A stretch of 64,000 nt of DNA from Cephalotus follicularis (GCA_001972305.1 BDDD01000904.1:13513-77512); one strand, 5' to 3'; positions 35,462-46,996 are shown, counted from the first letter of the stretch. Translations and numbers: made by a program. Notes: generated by a model from the letters alone, not told the origin.

Positions 35462-36330
35462 GGAACACATAACGATGGATTTCGTGACAGGACTGCCTGG
35501 AACAAGGAATGGTCGTGATGCTATATGGGTAATCGTCGATCGCTTTACCAAATCTGCACACTTTCTTGCGATCAAGATGAACTTTTCTCTTACACTGCTA
35601 GCAAATATGTATATTGCTGAAATTGGAAGGCTCCATGGAGTATCACTCAGCGTGGTGTCTGACAGAGATCCTCGTTTTACATCGCGGTTTTGGAGGAAAC
35701 TGCAAGAAGCTTTTGGTACTCAGCTGAACTTTAGCACTGCTTTTCATCCCCAGACTGATGGACAGTCTGAGAGGACCATTTAGACTCTGGAAGACATGCT
35801 ACGGGCATGTGTTTTGGATTGGGGAGGTAGTTGGGAAGACCACCTACCCTTAGTAGAGTTCTCGTACAACAACAGTTTTCATGCTAGTATTGGTATGGCG
35901 CCGTTCGAGGCTCTCTATGGAAGGAAGTGAAGAACCCCGATCTGTTGGTTCGAAGTGGGAGAACAGAGTCTTGTGGGACCCAATCTTGTGCAAGACACAA
36001 TTGAGAAGGCAAAAGTTATCCGGGAAAGACTCCGTACAGCACAAATTCAACAGAAAAGCTATGCAGACCACCGCAGGCGAGAATTGGAGTTTGCTGTGGG
36101 CGATCATGTGTTCCTTAAAGTCTCTCCGACTAAAGGAATTATGAGGTTCGGCAAGAAAGGGAAGTTAGCCCCTTGGTTTATAGGACCTTTTGAGATCCTT
36201 GAGAGAGAGGGCACTGTTGCTTATCGAGTCGCCTTACCACCCAACCTGGAGCCTGGCGGATGTGCACAATGTGTTTCATGTTTCGATGCTGCGGAAGTAC
36301 TATCCCGACCCTTCTCATGTATTATGATGG
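35462..36330 (+). pseudogene. integrase core and C-terminal domain of A
   Basis: It continues after G. Catalytic residues are visible: Asp in VIVDRFTKSAHF, Asp in SDRDPRF and Glu in DGQSERT. Stops follow at 35781 (TAG, one C-to-T from Gln) and 35928. The C-terminal part has GPNLVQDTIEKAKVIRERL, QKSYADHRRRELEF, GDHVFLKVSP and FIGPFEILE. A small insertion near 36252 shifts the frame, after which HNVFHVSMLRKYY is read in another frame. Confidence 0.85.
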
Positions 36331-36525
36331 GAGCCATTGGAGTTGAGAACATATTTGAGTTTCGAAGAGATACCTATCCAGATTCTCGACCGACGAATTA
36401 AGCAATTGAGGAATAAAACCATTCCGTTACTGAAGGTATTATGGCAATACCACGGAGTGGAGAAAGGTACTTGGGAAAGAGAAGATGATATGCAGACTAA
36501 ATACCCCCAGTTATTTTCATCCTAG
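36331..36525 (+). pseudogene. chromodomain of A
   Basis: The 62-residue open stretch has ILDRRIKQLRNKTIP, LKVLWQYHGVEKGTWERED and KYPQLFSS. This is the usual C-terminal chromodomain of plant chromovirus integrases, ending 37 bp before the 3' LTR. Its aromatic residues (W in VLW, W in TWE, Y in KYP) are kept. It is frameshifted relative to the integrase. Confidence 0.85.
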
Positions 36526-36548
36526 GAAATCTCGGGACGAGATTTCTG

Positions 36549-36562
36549 TAAGGAGGGGAGGA
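36549..36562 (+). other. polypurine tract of A
   Basis: TAAGGAGGGGAGGA lies immediately before the 3' LTR start TGTAAGAG. Confidence 0.8.
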
Positions 36563-36860
36563 TGTAAGAGCCCTAAATATTATAAAATATTATTATTGGG
36601 TTTTGTAATTATTTTCTTCCCTATTGGGCTGGGCCCGAACTTTATGAAGTATTTATTTGGGCCTTAATGGGATATAATTTGTGACTTTGGGCTAAAGAGA
36701 TTATTTTATTCTCCTTGGGCCGAATCTAATAAGGTATATGGATTTTTGGGCCTTATTATGGAAAGTGTAAATTGGGCCCAAGGGGAGAGGCCGGCCCAAG
36801 CCTTGGCATGTCCTGCATTTGCTGAAGATTGTCCAGGAAATTCTAGACACTTCCTCACGT

Positions 36861-36872
36861 GTATATAAAAGG
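36861..36872 (+). promoter_or_regulatory. TATA box of A, 3' LTR
   Basis: TATATAAAAGG, about 300 bp into the LTR, identical to the 5' LTR copy. A second TATAAATA-like stretch near 37037 could be an alternative. Confidence 0.6.
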
Positions 36873-37750
36873 AAAATGAGACCTGAGAGACACAGTTTGG
36901 CTATTTTCTTGCACACATGAATCTAGAGAAATCGGGAGAGATGAGAGAAAGTGGGAAATGGGGCCATATGTTGGCAAAAATGGAGGAAGAGGACAAGAAG
37001 GGTATTCTCCAAGTGACCTCATGCCCCTGCTCCTTCCATTATAAATACCCGTTTCCTGGGAGAAGAATTGTGCAAGGAAGAAGGGGAAATTGGCAAGGCT
37101 AAAGGTGTGTAGCTAACCCCAGCTCAAAGGAAATCCAGAATTTAGGAAGAAGCGATCTCCATTTTTAACCTTTACCCCAGGTAGGTTACTCCATGTCCGA
37201 GTGCCTACCAGCTTGTGTGCGTGTTTGCCATGTGTTGTTTGTTCAATGTGTGCATTTTACTGCTTGTTTATTTGTGTGTGTTGTTATCATTCTTTGAGCA
37301 TATATATGTGCAATAGAAATGTAAGAGAAGAGCACGTGCGTTTGTCCCCTGCTAATTACACTATGCATACCACATTATACTTTGCTTGTGACTGCCACGT
37401 ACTGGGCACCCCTTGTGAAGGCGCCACTATAGTCTCCACTGGCATACGCCATTGTGTGTCATTTCGTGCGCCAAGGACGTAAGCGCCTAAGAAGCCAAAT
37501 GCCAAGATGCAAGGTGTCGAGCTCCACTGCCATGCCCGAGCTGCGCCACCATGCCAAGCATCCACACCCGAGCTCCACTGATAGTACCTGAGCTTAGCGC
37601 ATCACTGAGCATCCGTGCCGGGGTGCCTAGCCTTTCCCTGCAATGGCGCCATGGATGGTGAGGTGTTGAGCAACCATGGCAGAGGTGCTAAAATACCCAG
37701 CACTTAAGTGCCCATCTCAATAATTCATGCGTCACTCTCCCCTTGCAATT

Positions 37751-37870
37751 GCCTGAGGTGCTGGGGAAAAGTGCCCGAGGTGCCAGGGAGAAGTGCCCGA
37801 GCTGCTGGGGAGAAGTGCCAGTGGTACTGAGCATCCATACCCGAGGCGCCGAAGTGATGTCGCCTGGGAG
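37751..37870 (+). repeat. 22-bp-phased GCCCGAG array, 3' LTR of A
   Basis: Motif starts are 37751, 37773, 37795, 37817, 37839 and 37862 (22, 22, 22, 22 and 23). Less regular copies continue to about 37925. Confidence 0.8.
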
Positions 37871-38410
37871 GACAGGTACCCGAGGTGGTGATGCCCAGGG
37901 AACCATGCACCGGGGTTTCAAAGCCAGGGGAGCTGTCCATGGCTCTCCCCTGCCATGCAAGCTTCTGGTGCCTTCCCTCCATGCGACCAAGGATGCCCCA
38001 AGCAGTGCCCCATAATTTCCATACCCCTAAGCCTCCCCTGGCATGAGCCGAGCTCACACCCAACGTGGGCGTTGTCCCCTGCCATGTGTCGGACATGCAC
38101 GCTGTGCACGAGTTGTTCCCTGGTGTGTACTCTCTGCATGCGTTCATGAGGAAGCAAATTGTATATGAACATGCATGCACCCCTGGCATATACTCTTGCG
38201 ACAAATGATCAGTTTGCATGGCTTTGCATGCGCACTGACATGCATCTCATATATGTATAAGCACCATGCATACTACAAAGCCTTGGACATACCAAATGGA
38301 TGAGGTGCGGCCAGTATGTATGTAAGGAATGAAATGGAGATAAATAAGGAAATGATTAACGAAGGATTATATTAATTAAGACAAGGACATACATAGATGG
38401 TCCTAGGCAG

Positions 38411-38632
38411 GTGAGCCCAACAGGGGAGAATTCCGCTGAGCAAGTGAACCCAAGGGGTCAATACCGTAAGGTAGGTGATCCTCAGGCGAATCCGCCTAAT
38501 GGTGAACCTAAAGGTGAATTCCGCCAAGCTGGTGATCCAAAGGGTGAACCGCCAGAGCAGGTGAGCAAAGGGTGAATTTCGGCAGGTGAACCTGGAGGAG
38601 AATTGCTCGGGCAGGTGAGCCTAAAGGTGAAA
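38411..38632 (+). repeat. 28-33-bp tandem repeat, 3' LTR of A
   Basis: Same unit as at 28258-28478; one unit here is shortened near 38580. Confidence 0.75.
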
Positions 38633-38862
38633 CTTACACACTGTCTAGACCATAGGATGACTGTACTAGACTCCTCTGTAAAGTGATTGATATGTATGAT
38701 TTGAGTAGAGTAGTCCAAGGACAAAGGATAATGATGTTATGTTATGGATTGTGGTTTGCTTTCATGATATGTATGTATTATTATTTCTCCTCTGCTTTTA
38801 TTGGTTGTTCCTCTGGTATGTGCCCATATATGTGGTAACCTACACAACCCCCAGGGTTGCTA

Positions 38863-38881
38863 ACCCATTCCTTTGAATGGG
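38863..38881 (+). other. LTR stem-loop (A, 3' LTR)
   Basis: CCCATTC pairs with GAATGGG around CTTT, 329 bp before the LTR end. The 5' LTR copy has one changed pair. Confidence 0.65.
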
Positions 38882-39197
38882 CCAGGTACAGGAACAGGTA
38901 GTGGAGGCACATCGCAGCAGCACCAAGGATAAAGATACCGTAAGTCCTTCCTCCTCGACGGTGCGTTTTATTATCAGACTCGTAAGGAATAAATGTATAT
39001 TAATTTATTTTACCTGCTGGATGTAGCAGTGTATTTTTGTACCGAACTGGGTCTGTATATCCACACATTAAATAAATGGTTTATTATTATGGTTTATTTA
39101 AGTTTTAAAATTTTGTTATGATTAATGATGATGATTGTACATATTGCCACATGTCGAGTCATGGGGCCTAACCCACGGTTTGGGGCGTGACATAGGT

Positions 39198-39410
39198 AGC
39201 TTATGACTTTCTTTTCATCAGCCGCCCATTTCCTATAAATGGCATGATCTTCGGTTGAGGCATCTTCAGTAGGGAATGCTGGCATAGGGGTCTCTAGGAC
39301 ATAATCTATGTCCTCAGAATTCAAACTATTTTTGAATTCCGTAGCCTGTCCACATAATTTGGACCTGTCAGCTGAATATTCTCAAGAATTACAGTGAGTG
39401 GGTTTGTCAT
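39198..39410 (-). pseudogene. N-terminal gag of copia element B
   Basis: The minus-strand ATG at 39410 begins MTNPLTVILENIQLTG, a start shared by many plant copia gags. After a frameshift near 39340 the stretch SEDIDYVLETPMP and DHAIYRKWAADEKKVISYL follows. The next codon is interrupted by chromovirus A; gag resumes at 23721. The start is chosen because it is the first ATG of this conserved block and follows a non-coding leader. Confidence 0.85.
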
Positions 39411-40608
39411 TGCGATGTCTGTAGATATAAAATAAAGATAATAATCAGATAAATTCAATTTAAATGTTTATAACCATAAAGATTTGGTCTTTAATCTTTT
39501 AGGTGTTTTTTCCTCTCAGGCTCCCACTGTTTTACGCGAATCCCATATCCCTCAAATATTATTGGAGACGAGAAATAACAGTCCAAGTCTCATGGATCTT
39601 ATTTCTGAGTGGGGATCGGTGTCCTACAACATATTCAGTATAACCTTGACGGGGGACAAAACGCTATACAGAATCTTGCAGTTAGGCAAACTCTTGCCAA
39701 CCATACAATAGCATGATTCCCGATCATCGGTTTTGCCTCTAGTGCACATATGATCTTGACGAGGGCCAAAATGCCATATGTATTCTAGTCAAGTTTAACC
39801 TACCATTAAACACATGATGAATTAATGAATGTAAATCTTGACGGGAGCCAAAACATTCACATTCACAACTCATATGCATGTACATCTCATGTTCAACTTA
39901 TATAGACGTTCCCAGAAAAGGTAAGCCTTGACGGGGGCCAAAACACTCAGAATTTCCAAGAGCATCTATATGAGTTGCTATGGCAGAAGCAACGACTGAA
40001 CACTCTCTTGTGCCCATTTGGCTTCAACTTGATATCATGGTATAATTGAGGAATATTAATATAACTTTTATTATTAATATTAGTCGTCCCATTATTATTC
40101 AAATTACAGGTAGATGGCATATTATGGAGAGGCCGTTGCAACCTCTAGAGCATAATTTAGACATGTATCACATACATACTATAAACTAATGGCAGGTCAT
40201 GGACTTTTCTATTGCAACTTGTTTGACTCTTAAACAAGCTGCTAGTCTCATTCCTAGGTATGTTATTACAATCATACATTCGCTCCCATACATGCATGGG
40301 TCTTGTAATATCTTCGTTCTTCTCAATCTTTCTTCCGCTGTGACTCTTGTTCACTTATTTAGAATGTTTTAAAATTTATAGCCGCAAGTGCACGGATCAC
40401 GCAGTAACGGGTCGAACGCAGGGAAACGTAAACTAGTTATAATTTATCCAACCTAGGCGAAGTATACCAAATTTGAGATAAACTATCAAAAACTACCGCT
40501 AGTTATGCAAAAATAATAAAACAATTAAAAACAGACAAGAAATAAATTAAATAAAATAACAGACTAAAATAAAATAATAAAAAATAACACGTGCAAATTA
40601 AAATATAT
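39411..40608 (-). other. leader of B, no gene
   Basis: This is about 1.2 kb between the gag start and the 5' LTR. It has four copies of a CTTGACGGGGGCCAAAAC-like motif and an AT-rich part near 40490-40600. A block near 40378-40450 (GCCGCAAGTGCACGG...) is not present beside the other LTR. No clear tRNA-Met primer site was found, so the LTR boundary is uncertain. Confidence 0.5.
39645..39942 (-). repeat. four CTTGACGGGGGCCAAAAC-like repeats in the leader of B
   Basis: Copies begin at 39645, 39755, 39837 and 39927, 110, 82 and 90 bp apart. On the minus, transcribed strand each reads close to GTTTTGGCCCCCGTCAAG. Sequence between copies is not conserved. Confidence 0.7.
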
Positions 40609-42215
40609 AAATCAATAAGGAGGATCAGGCAGAATTACTCACGTTAATGGAGCGGCTCATTCCTTATTCCTTTTAGTCTTCTTGCTTCCAAAAGCGCAGG
40701 TTCCTTGTTTCTATGAAACGGTTCTAGCCTCCAAGTGTAGAAGGCCTCCAAGGTATCCACACCAAGCTTCAATTTCCAACACCCGGTTTCTCAAACCTTC
40801 AACTCTTGATTGTGTTCTTGAGAGAGAAAAGAGAGAAGACTCCAAAAGAACACAAAAACATGTACATTATAGGAGGGGGGTGTGATCTATATATAGTTGG
40901 TGCTAAATAATCATATTAGAACACAAACTCTTTTGCTTCTAGGAGAAGTCTCCTATTCCTTCTAGGAGAAGTCTTCTTTTCCTTCTAGAATTCTAATTTA
41001 CCTTAATCTCATTAAGGATAATTAATCTCATTAATTATAATTACGAAATTATTATCCTAATTATTTTATCATAATTGTATTGGAAATATCAGCCCGTATT
41101 GTGTATGACCCTATGGGTTCAATAATACGCTGGCCGTAGGATTAAATCATGACACTCATAATTATCCAATTAAATATTTATTATCAAATAAAAAAATATT
41201 CTCTTGGACATATCGAATTAAAACTCTTTTAATTATTTTCTTCCAAGATTAATTTATCAATTTAATCTCGGGCATCCCACTGGTCAACATCGACATCTAG
41301 CAATGCATAACGACGCCCGGGTAATATGAATAATTTGCGAACCACTGTTTACAAGTACATGCACGTATAGTCCATCCATTGACAATGCTCTCATTAAATC
41401 TAGGGTACGGATTATGTCAGACCCCAATAATTTCATCTTCAGCCTCGTGACTATTTTTCATTAGCCTAAATAATATTAGAGGTCCCCCTCTAATATTCAA
41501 TCAATGATATCACACTCTTGATATCGTGGCTAGCCTGGCTAGGCGCTTAATCGCTAATGAAAATCATCCTGAGCATAATCTTCTTTTACTAGAAGCAATC
41601 GATTCATCGTTGCCAGTTCACATGCTTCCATACATAAGCGTACCATGTCCAACTAATCCATGTATACACTTCATAGAATATGTATTTAAGCATCATCAAA
41701 ACACAGCACCTTATGCACAAGACATCCAGTGACGGCTCATGTCCAAGGACCACATGCCCTGCTGTAAAACTAGAATTTTTTTTGACATGTAAGTAAAAAT
41801 CCATACAAATATTCTATCAACAGTCACCTTCAGTGAACTCGTTAAACGAGCACCCATGTAGTTGTCATAGCATCATCCATGTGAGTGAGTGTGAAATCAG
41901 TCACCCTCTGCTTACCGATCTGACAGTACATGCTGGTCTATCCGGATTGATCATGCCCTAAGTGTCAATCCTATGACCAAGAAGATTCGAAATAAAGTAT
42001 ACTGAGATTCCAATTCTCACATCACGATCTCATCATGAACTCGGTTCTCTAACTTTATTCCAGGACATTCATTTACAATTAATTAAGCATGTATTAATGA
42101 AACGAACTCATAGCCATTGATAAAACATAAACATCTTTATTGAATTTATAAATTGTTTATACAAGATATAGTAAATACAAGCTCAACACAGTCTCGCAGC
42201 ACTTTATCTCTAACA
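40609..42215 (-). mobile_element. 5' LTR of copia element B
   Basis: It matches 9846-11459 throughout and starts TGTTAGAG at 42215 on the minus strand. The inner edge is approximate and could extend to about 40371. ORFs at 40682-40885 and 41526-41804 are LTR sequence repeated near 9920 and 10770. Confidence 0.8.
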
Positions 42216-43110
42216 TATTGAATTGTTAATATAATGGTAATTATATAAGACGTAGATCTCTTTAGTCCACGTGCCTCTTGCACTAACTAGAACATTGAAA
42301 TGTATAAGACGAAGAATATATACCAAAAACTTTGAGCTTCCAACTCATCTTATACATATATCACATAGAAACAAAGTTCCTTACAATGTTCTTTATATAC
42401 AGAGATCAAATCTTTATTACATAACCATTTACAAAAAAAATTTGCAATTCATAAACGCCAACTACATAGTTGTGAATCCTCAATGCATCACCATGACGTT
42501 AGTCCATAGCTTTACCATCTCTCTTAGCTGTCTAGCATCTCTCAGCTACCTGCAAAGAGTTACAAATGTTAGTCTCACAACTTGAACCAACTACTCAAAT
42601 TGAACTTACATTGTAAACTAAATAAAACATGAAATTACCTAACCACAAGGTATTTCCTGCTTTGGGTTACAGAAACGGATTACAATCTCTTCTAGTTGCC
42701 TTAGGTTTCGACAATGGAAGTAGGCAAACTCCATATAAAACTTTTTGATCCTATCTAGAATGGAATCCCATTGCACTAACTGCCTCTTCCTTGGGTTTTC
42801 ACCCTTGGAATTAGATTCACTTGATTTATCTCCCATTGAGATTATTCAAGTAGGAAATCGAGACATCACAGACGATCTCGACCTCTCTTTCAAAATCTGC
42901 CTTTACAGTCCTCGACTGGGTGCCATACAACTCCTCGAGTTGTGTAAATCTGACACACAAGGTCTATGAGTGCATAACATGATCGTGTGGAATTGTGGCA
43001 ACTTGCCAACAATTGATAGGGTTCGAGCTCGATCATCATCGTCCCACCATTTAGTCCAACTAGCCTTGTGATGGTCAGATACATCGTTCACAAGCTCGGG
43101 GTTATCTTAG
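42216..43110 (-). pseudogene. gene-like 3' end of unknown origin inside D
   Basis: On the minus strand an open stretch (42836-42639) encodes a polar segment with KGENPRKRQLVQWDSILDR and ends at CCTTGTG|GTTAGG. About 90 bp on, TTTGCAG could be an acceptor, followed by non-coding AT-rich sequence with AATAAAG near 42420. The layout resembles exon, intron, last exon and poly(A) signal. Bases 42765-43010 are homologous to 8045-8275 in opposite orientation. I do not recognise the protein. It could be a captured gene piece, a DNA transposon remnant or chance. Confidence 0.3.
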
Positions 43111-44601
43111 TCATGACATGAGCGACTCTCATGCTCGTGAGAAGATTACGCCGAACATGTTTCCATTCAATGGAAAAAAGCTGTTCAAGTTTTGGAGTTC
43201 CAATTGTGTTTGAATTTGTTTGTGCTATTTGCCATTTGCGTATTAAATCAAGTATGTGAAAACTAACAACCTATATGAGGAAAGAGAGAGAGAATATTAA
43301 CAGATCATTCCATTTATGTTATTACCATAATCGTTGGTCTTTTTGTAATTATGGCTCCTTCCACTATTCTAATCGCATCCTACACATCCATGTGGAATTC
43401 GGGAAGCCTCTTGCTTCCTAGTAGGGATCAGAATCTATCCAGCATACTATAGTCCCGACTGTCACCATGCAAACCATAAGACCTGAATAGGTAGACACGA
43501 GTGCTAGTTTACATTATGACCCGTGCCCAAAAATGTAAGATCGATCCAAGATTTGGCCTGCTGGCCCATATAGTCCCAACTGTCACTGTGCAAACAATGT
43601 GGTCCCGGTATAAGTTTGAATCCACAATCCTCAAAGAAATTGACATGTTTTTAACACCCACACGTGTCCGTGTCCTGATTCCAAAACAATATGTCCACAC
43701 CATTCAACGAAGGTCACTGAAGGCCAACGATGGGACAACCTTATGTCCCACCACTTATGAACTTATTATTTCACAAGTTGGAGGAATTTGGTCTCATCAA
43801 ATTTTATGTATATTACTATGTCATTAATTAGATTGATTTTATCTTCCAATCCAATTGAGCGGCTAAGCATGCTTGACGTGTTTGGATTTTTGCAAAAATA
43901 AAACATCCATCTCATGCAACCTATTTCCCACTTAGAAATAAATATGGTCTGACCAGGGACTAAATCTATAAGTGATCACATGAGCCCATGTCATTGCTCG
44001 ATCTCCTAGGTGAACTATTTAAAACTACTTTATTAGAAAATGCACCATGCATACATGGCCTTCACTTGGTCATGTAACTTCCCTTATCTTCCTCTTCAAG
44101 CTCCTTTGTTATTCCTCTCTTCTTTGTTTACAAAATGAAATTTCTCAAATAAATTTAAATAATAAAGAATAGAATACAAATTGGAGGGAGAGAGAATAAT
44201 ATAAATAAGGAATTAATGGTGCACGCAGGCAACCTTATTACAGACCAAATAAAGCACAAGTTAATAAAGCATATTACACCATCCACAAAAGAAATCAAAA
44301 TCTAGGTCCAGTCCCATAGCCAACCATCATGCATAAGACATTTAAAATCTATATCCACTATAGACTTTAAATAAACACAAGGAATTTCAATTTTCGATGG
44401 CCAATCGAAATAATTCCACAAGTCTGCCGATATTCCAGCAAACCTCACACTAGATTATTTAAAACATAGTTTCCCAAAAAATAATAATTTATTTTATAAA
44501 ACAACCATGGGAAGGGAATTAAACTAGAACTTCAGCTACTTTAATTATTCCAAAATAGCCACCAAAACTGAAATTAAAGTCCAATTGAAATTAAATGGAT
44601 C
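43111..44601. other. gene-free part of D interior
   Basis: It lies where gag of D would be expected, but no gag motif is seen on the minus strand. The ORF at 43501-43827 has no recognisable domain. The last ~400 bp before the primer site look like an untranslated leader. Confidence 0.4.
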
Positions 44602-44613
44602 GCTTTGATACCA
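44602..44613 (-). other. primer-binding site of D
   Basis: The minus strand reads TGGTATCAAAGC, one base different from the initiator tRNA-Met match, two bases after the 5' LTR end. Confidence 0.8.
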
Positions 44614-44615
44614 AT

Positions 44616-46996
44616 TGTTGGAAACCCGGGAGGAAAATTTTAACTTTTCAAATTTTAACTTTTCAACCATGCTAGTGTGTATAATTTTAAGTTTTCAAAA
44701 CCACCGAGACTGCAAGTCAAGGTTTACACTAACATCTTACTACCATAATCAATATGCCAAGGATATCCGTTTAATTAACAATCAAACTAAAACAAAATCA
44801 AGCATGCACTAAAACAATAAACCGAAAGCACATCGGAAACAATAAACATAAAAGGGAAGCAACCATACCAATGTTGGAGGCTCCACCACTTTGCCGCTAT
44901 GCGCTTGTAGCAGCCACATCCCGTCACCGGACCACTGCCGAATTCTGTCCAGCCTGTCAGAATGCCGACCAAGACACCAACGGACTCCAGAGGTGCCAAT
45001 CTACACATTGTCGGTGGAGACTCAGCGAGAAATTCCCCGAAACGGGCTGACACAGTCAATAGCAACTGTGAATCGCTGAGTTGGACTCAACGACTCGGTT
45101 CAAAGCACTATGGACCGGCCGTGCCATATCTGGCATCCAAATCTTCTGATCATCACGTTGTGACCCAAGCCCCGCCATGTCTCAGCACAGAATGCCAAGT
45201 CACAGCGGCTGACTCGTCAACTCGACAGAGTTGACTCAGCAAATGCATACCAGCCAAATCACGATCGGAAAATGCCAAAATAAGATCAAAATGGATAGGG
45301 CCATTGCTTGGCTCCACCCATTGTGATCATCGGCGGCAAAAAGAGATGCTGGAAGTGGGAGGCGACAAAAACAAATCTGTCACCACAGAGAGAAAGAAGG
45401 AGAAAACAGGAGAGAGAGGGGATGAGGCTTACCGTGGAAGGATGCTTGCCTTCTCCCGGCCACCAACGCGAATCCCCAGTCCTCTTCTCTAGCCTAAAAA
45501 TACACTGCTCGAAAGAGCCCACGAAGGCGCACACTCTCTCGTCCCAAAACGCACAGGCCGACTTTTTTTAAGTGTAAAAGGCAAAACAAAATTAATTAAT
45601 TATGCCAAAAACAATTCTCCCTTATAATATAATGTCACTCACATTAAATTAAACATGTTTCTCTTTTTTATGATTTAATTAAAGTCTCTCACTTTAAATT
45701 AATAAATCATGCTCTGGCTTAAAATCTCTTTATATATCAATAAGGTAATTTGTGGAGAGTGAAACAAATCACAAATGTCAAGTTAATATATAATAATTAA
45801 AAACTAGATTTACCACCAACCAAGCATGTGTGCAGCATGTGTCACTTCTCCAATAATCAGGCAGGACCCAAAAGCCCGGTGGAATTCCGGTACAATGATA
45901 AATTTCCCAGAACATCCTGAAGTTTTGGTACGACTATCCAGCTAATAGCCCCGGTGTGATCTATAATCTCCCTCGGATCCGTGGACCACAAAGTGCCACG
46001 TCTATCATTTGTTAACCAGTTCCCCAGTGCTTTATCACTGTCATCGACTTGTGTGCCCTGTATCCTTCATCATCTCGGCTCCGACCGCCGACTAGGGTTT
46101 GGATTAATGTCACCCCTAGGTAAATCCGTGATAACTATAATTCTATGAACTTCTATGAACGCACTTAGACTATGGGAGATATCCCAGGAAACTTCTCGTT
46201 CCCAATATCCCAGTGCCTGGCTGGGACTTCAAGTCTTCAACGGGCATAGATGTTATAGAGCCTATAACCCTTAACACGGGAGTGATGATCTCATCTAGCG
46301 AACTCGCCCATACATCTCAATGTAGCTCCCACAAGGCCAAAAGACAACCCTTTTGCCAGCACGTGGCTAGTGCTGGGAAAGGTGGAAATCAATGCCAAGC
46401 AGTTACTACACAACGAATGCCAGCCGCTCAGGTATGAGGACACAACGTAAATCACGTATGATCTACTAGTCACCTTTGACTAAACACTACCGCGACAATA
46501 GGAACTCTATTGACAGAGGTGTTAACTCTCCAAATAGATAACCTATGGTGGGTCGGTTCAGTGTCGTACCTCTGCACGAACCCCGCATCAGCTTTATGGT
46601 AAAAACTCAAATGGCAATGAGACAATTCATCCCCCTTTACCATTCGGAGCAAGCATAACATGACAAATCTTTGAAGTTCATCAATTGCCCTAAGAAAGTG
46701 AACCTATGACTTGGAACTTTTTTCACAAGGAAGTAAGGATCTCATTCTCATAACCTCTCAGGCATGAGATCCAACCCTTTACAGAAATGGCGCTATATGT
46801 GTATTCAGTTGACATTGTGATCAACTGATCCGTAGAGACGGTATGGGATGAGACATATAGCAAAATGCCAATCTTTATTAAATATGCACAATAGAACATG
46901 AATGGAACTAAGAATGTACGATTCAAGAGTGTGTCATATGTAAAGTACATATGTCTTCAACTTCCTCGTGGCTTGCAGGGACACCCTAATCTAACA
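44616..46996 (-). mobile_element. 5' LTR of copia element D
   Basis: It is 2381 bp, homologous to 3994-6137, and retains a ~210-bp segment (46758-46967) absent there. That segment includes an imperfect dyad, CAGTTGA and TCAACTG, at 46806-46828. ORFs here are LTR shadows. Confidence 0.9.

Larger units (their letters stand above)
23727..39192 (+). mobile_element. Ty3/gypsy chromovirus A, nested in B
   Basis: Both LTRs start TGTAAGAGCCC (23727 and 36563); the 3' LTR ends GGGGCGTGACA at 39192 and the 5' LTR ends at 29044 with a mutated GGGGCATCACC. TAGGT flanks the element at 23722-23726 and 39193-39197. The internal region holds a primer site, gag-pol with chromodomain and a polypurine tract. 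Removing the nested solo LTRs leaves about 4.9 kb of internal sequence and 2.6-kb LTRs, typical of Tekay/Del chromoviruses. It sits inside gag of B. Confidence 0.95.
36563..39192 (+). mobile_element. 3' LTR of A
   Basis: It is 2630 bp, uninterrupted, and colinear with the split 5' LTR. It contains the TATA box, the 22-bp array, the 28-33-bp tandem repeat and the terminal stem-loop. Confidence 0.95.
9846..42215 (-). mobile_element. Ty1/copia element B, nested in D
   Basis: Two similar LTRs (about 9846-11459 and 40609-42215) start TGTTAGAGATAAAGTGC on the minus strand. Between them lie, in minus order, a leader, gag, zinc knuckle, protease, integrase and a reverse transcriptase remnant. Chromovirus A interrupts gag and chromovirus C interrupts the integrase-transcriptase linker. 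The LTR edge away from TGTTAG is set only by where the two copies stop matching, so it is approximate. The base run after 42215 is TATTG, but no matching duplication was found at the other end, so that end is probably eroded. Confidence 0.85.
3994..46996 (-). mobile_element. Ty1/copia element D (outer, heavily nested)
   Basis: Two related LTRs at 3994-6137 and 44616-46996 both begin TGTTAGATTAGGG and end ...TTTCCAACA on the minus strand. GGGGT flanks the element at 3989-3993 and 46997-47001. A primer site is next to the 5' LTR and a purine tract next to the 3' LTR. The pol remnants (integrase, reverse transcriptase, RNase H) are copia-type and on the minus strand. The LTRs differ visibly and one has a 210-bp deletion, so D is older than A and C, which lie inside it. 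Copia element B and segment K interrupt it. No gag was recognised. Confidence 0.9.

Noticed and set aside
36485-36667. ORF continuing past the chromodomain of A into the LTR
   Set aside because: It is out of frame with the chromodomain and crosses the polypurine tract.
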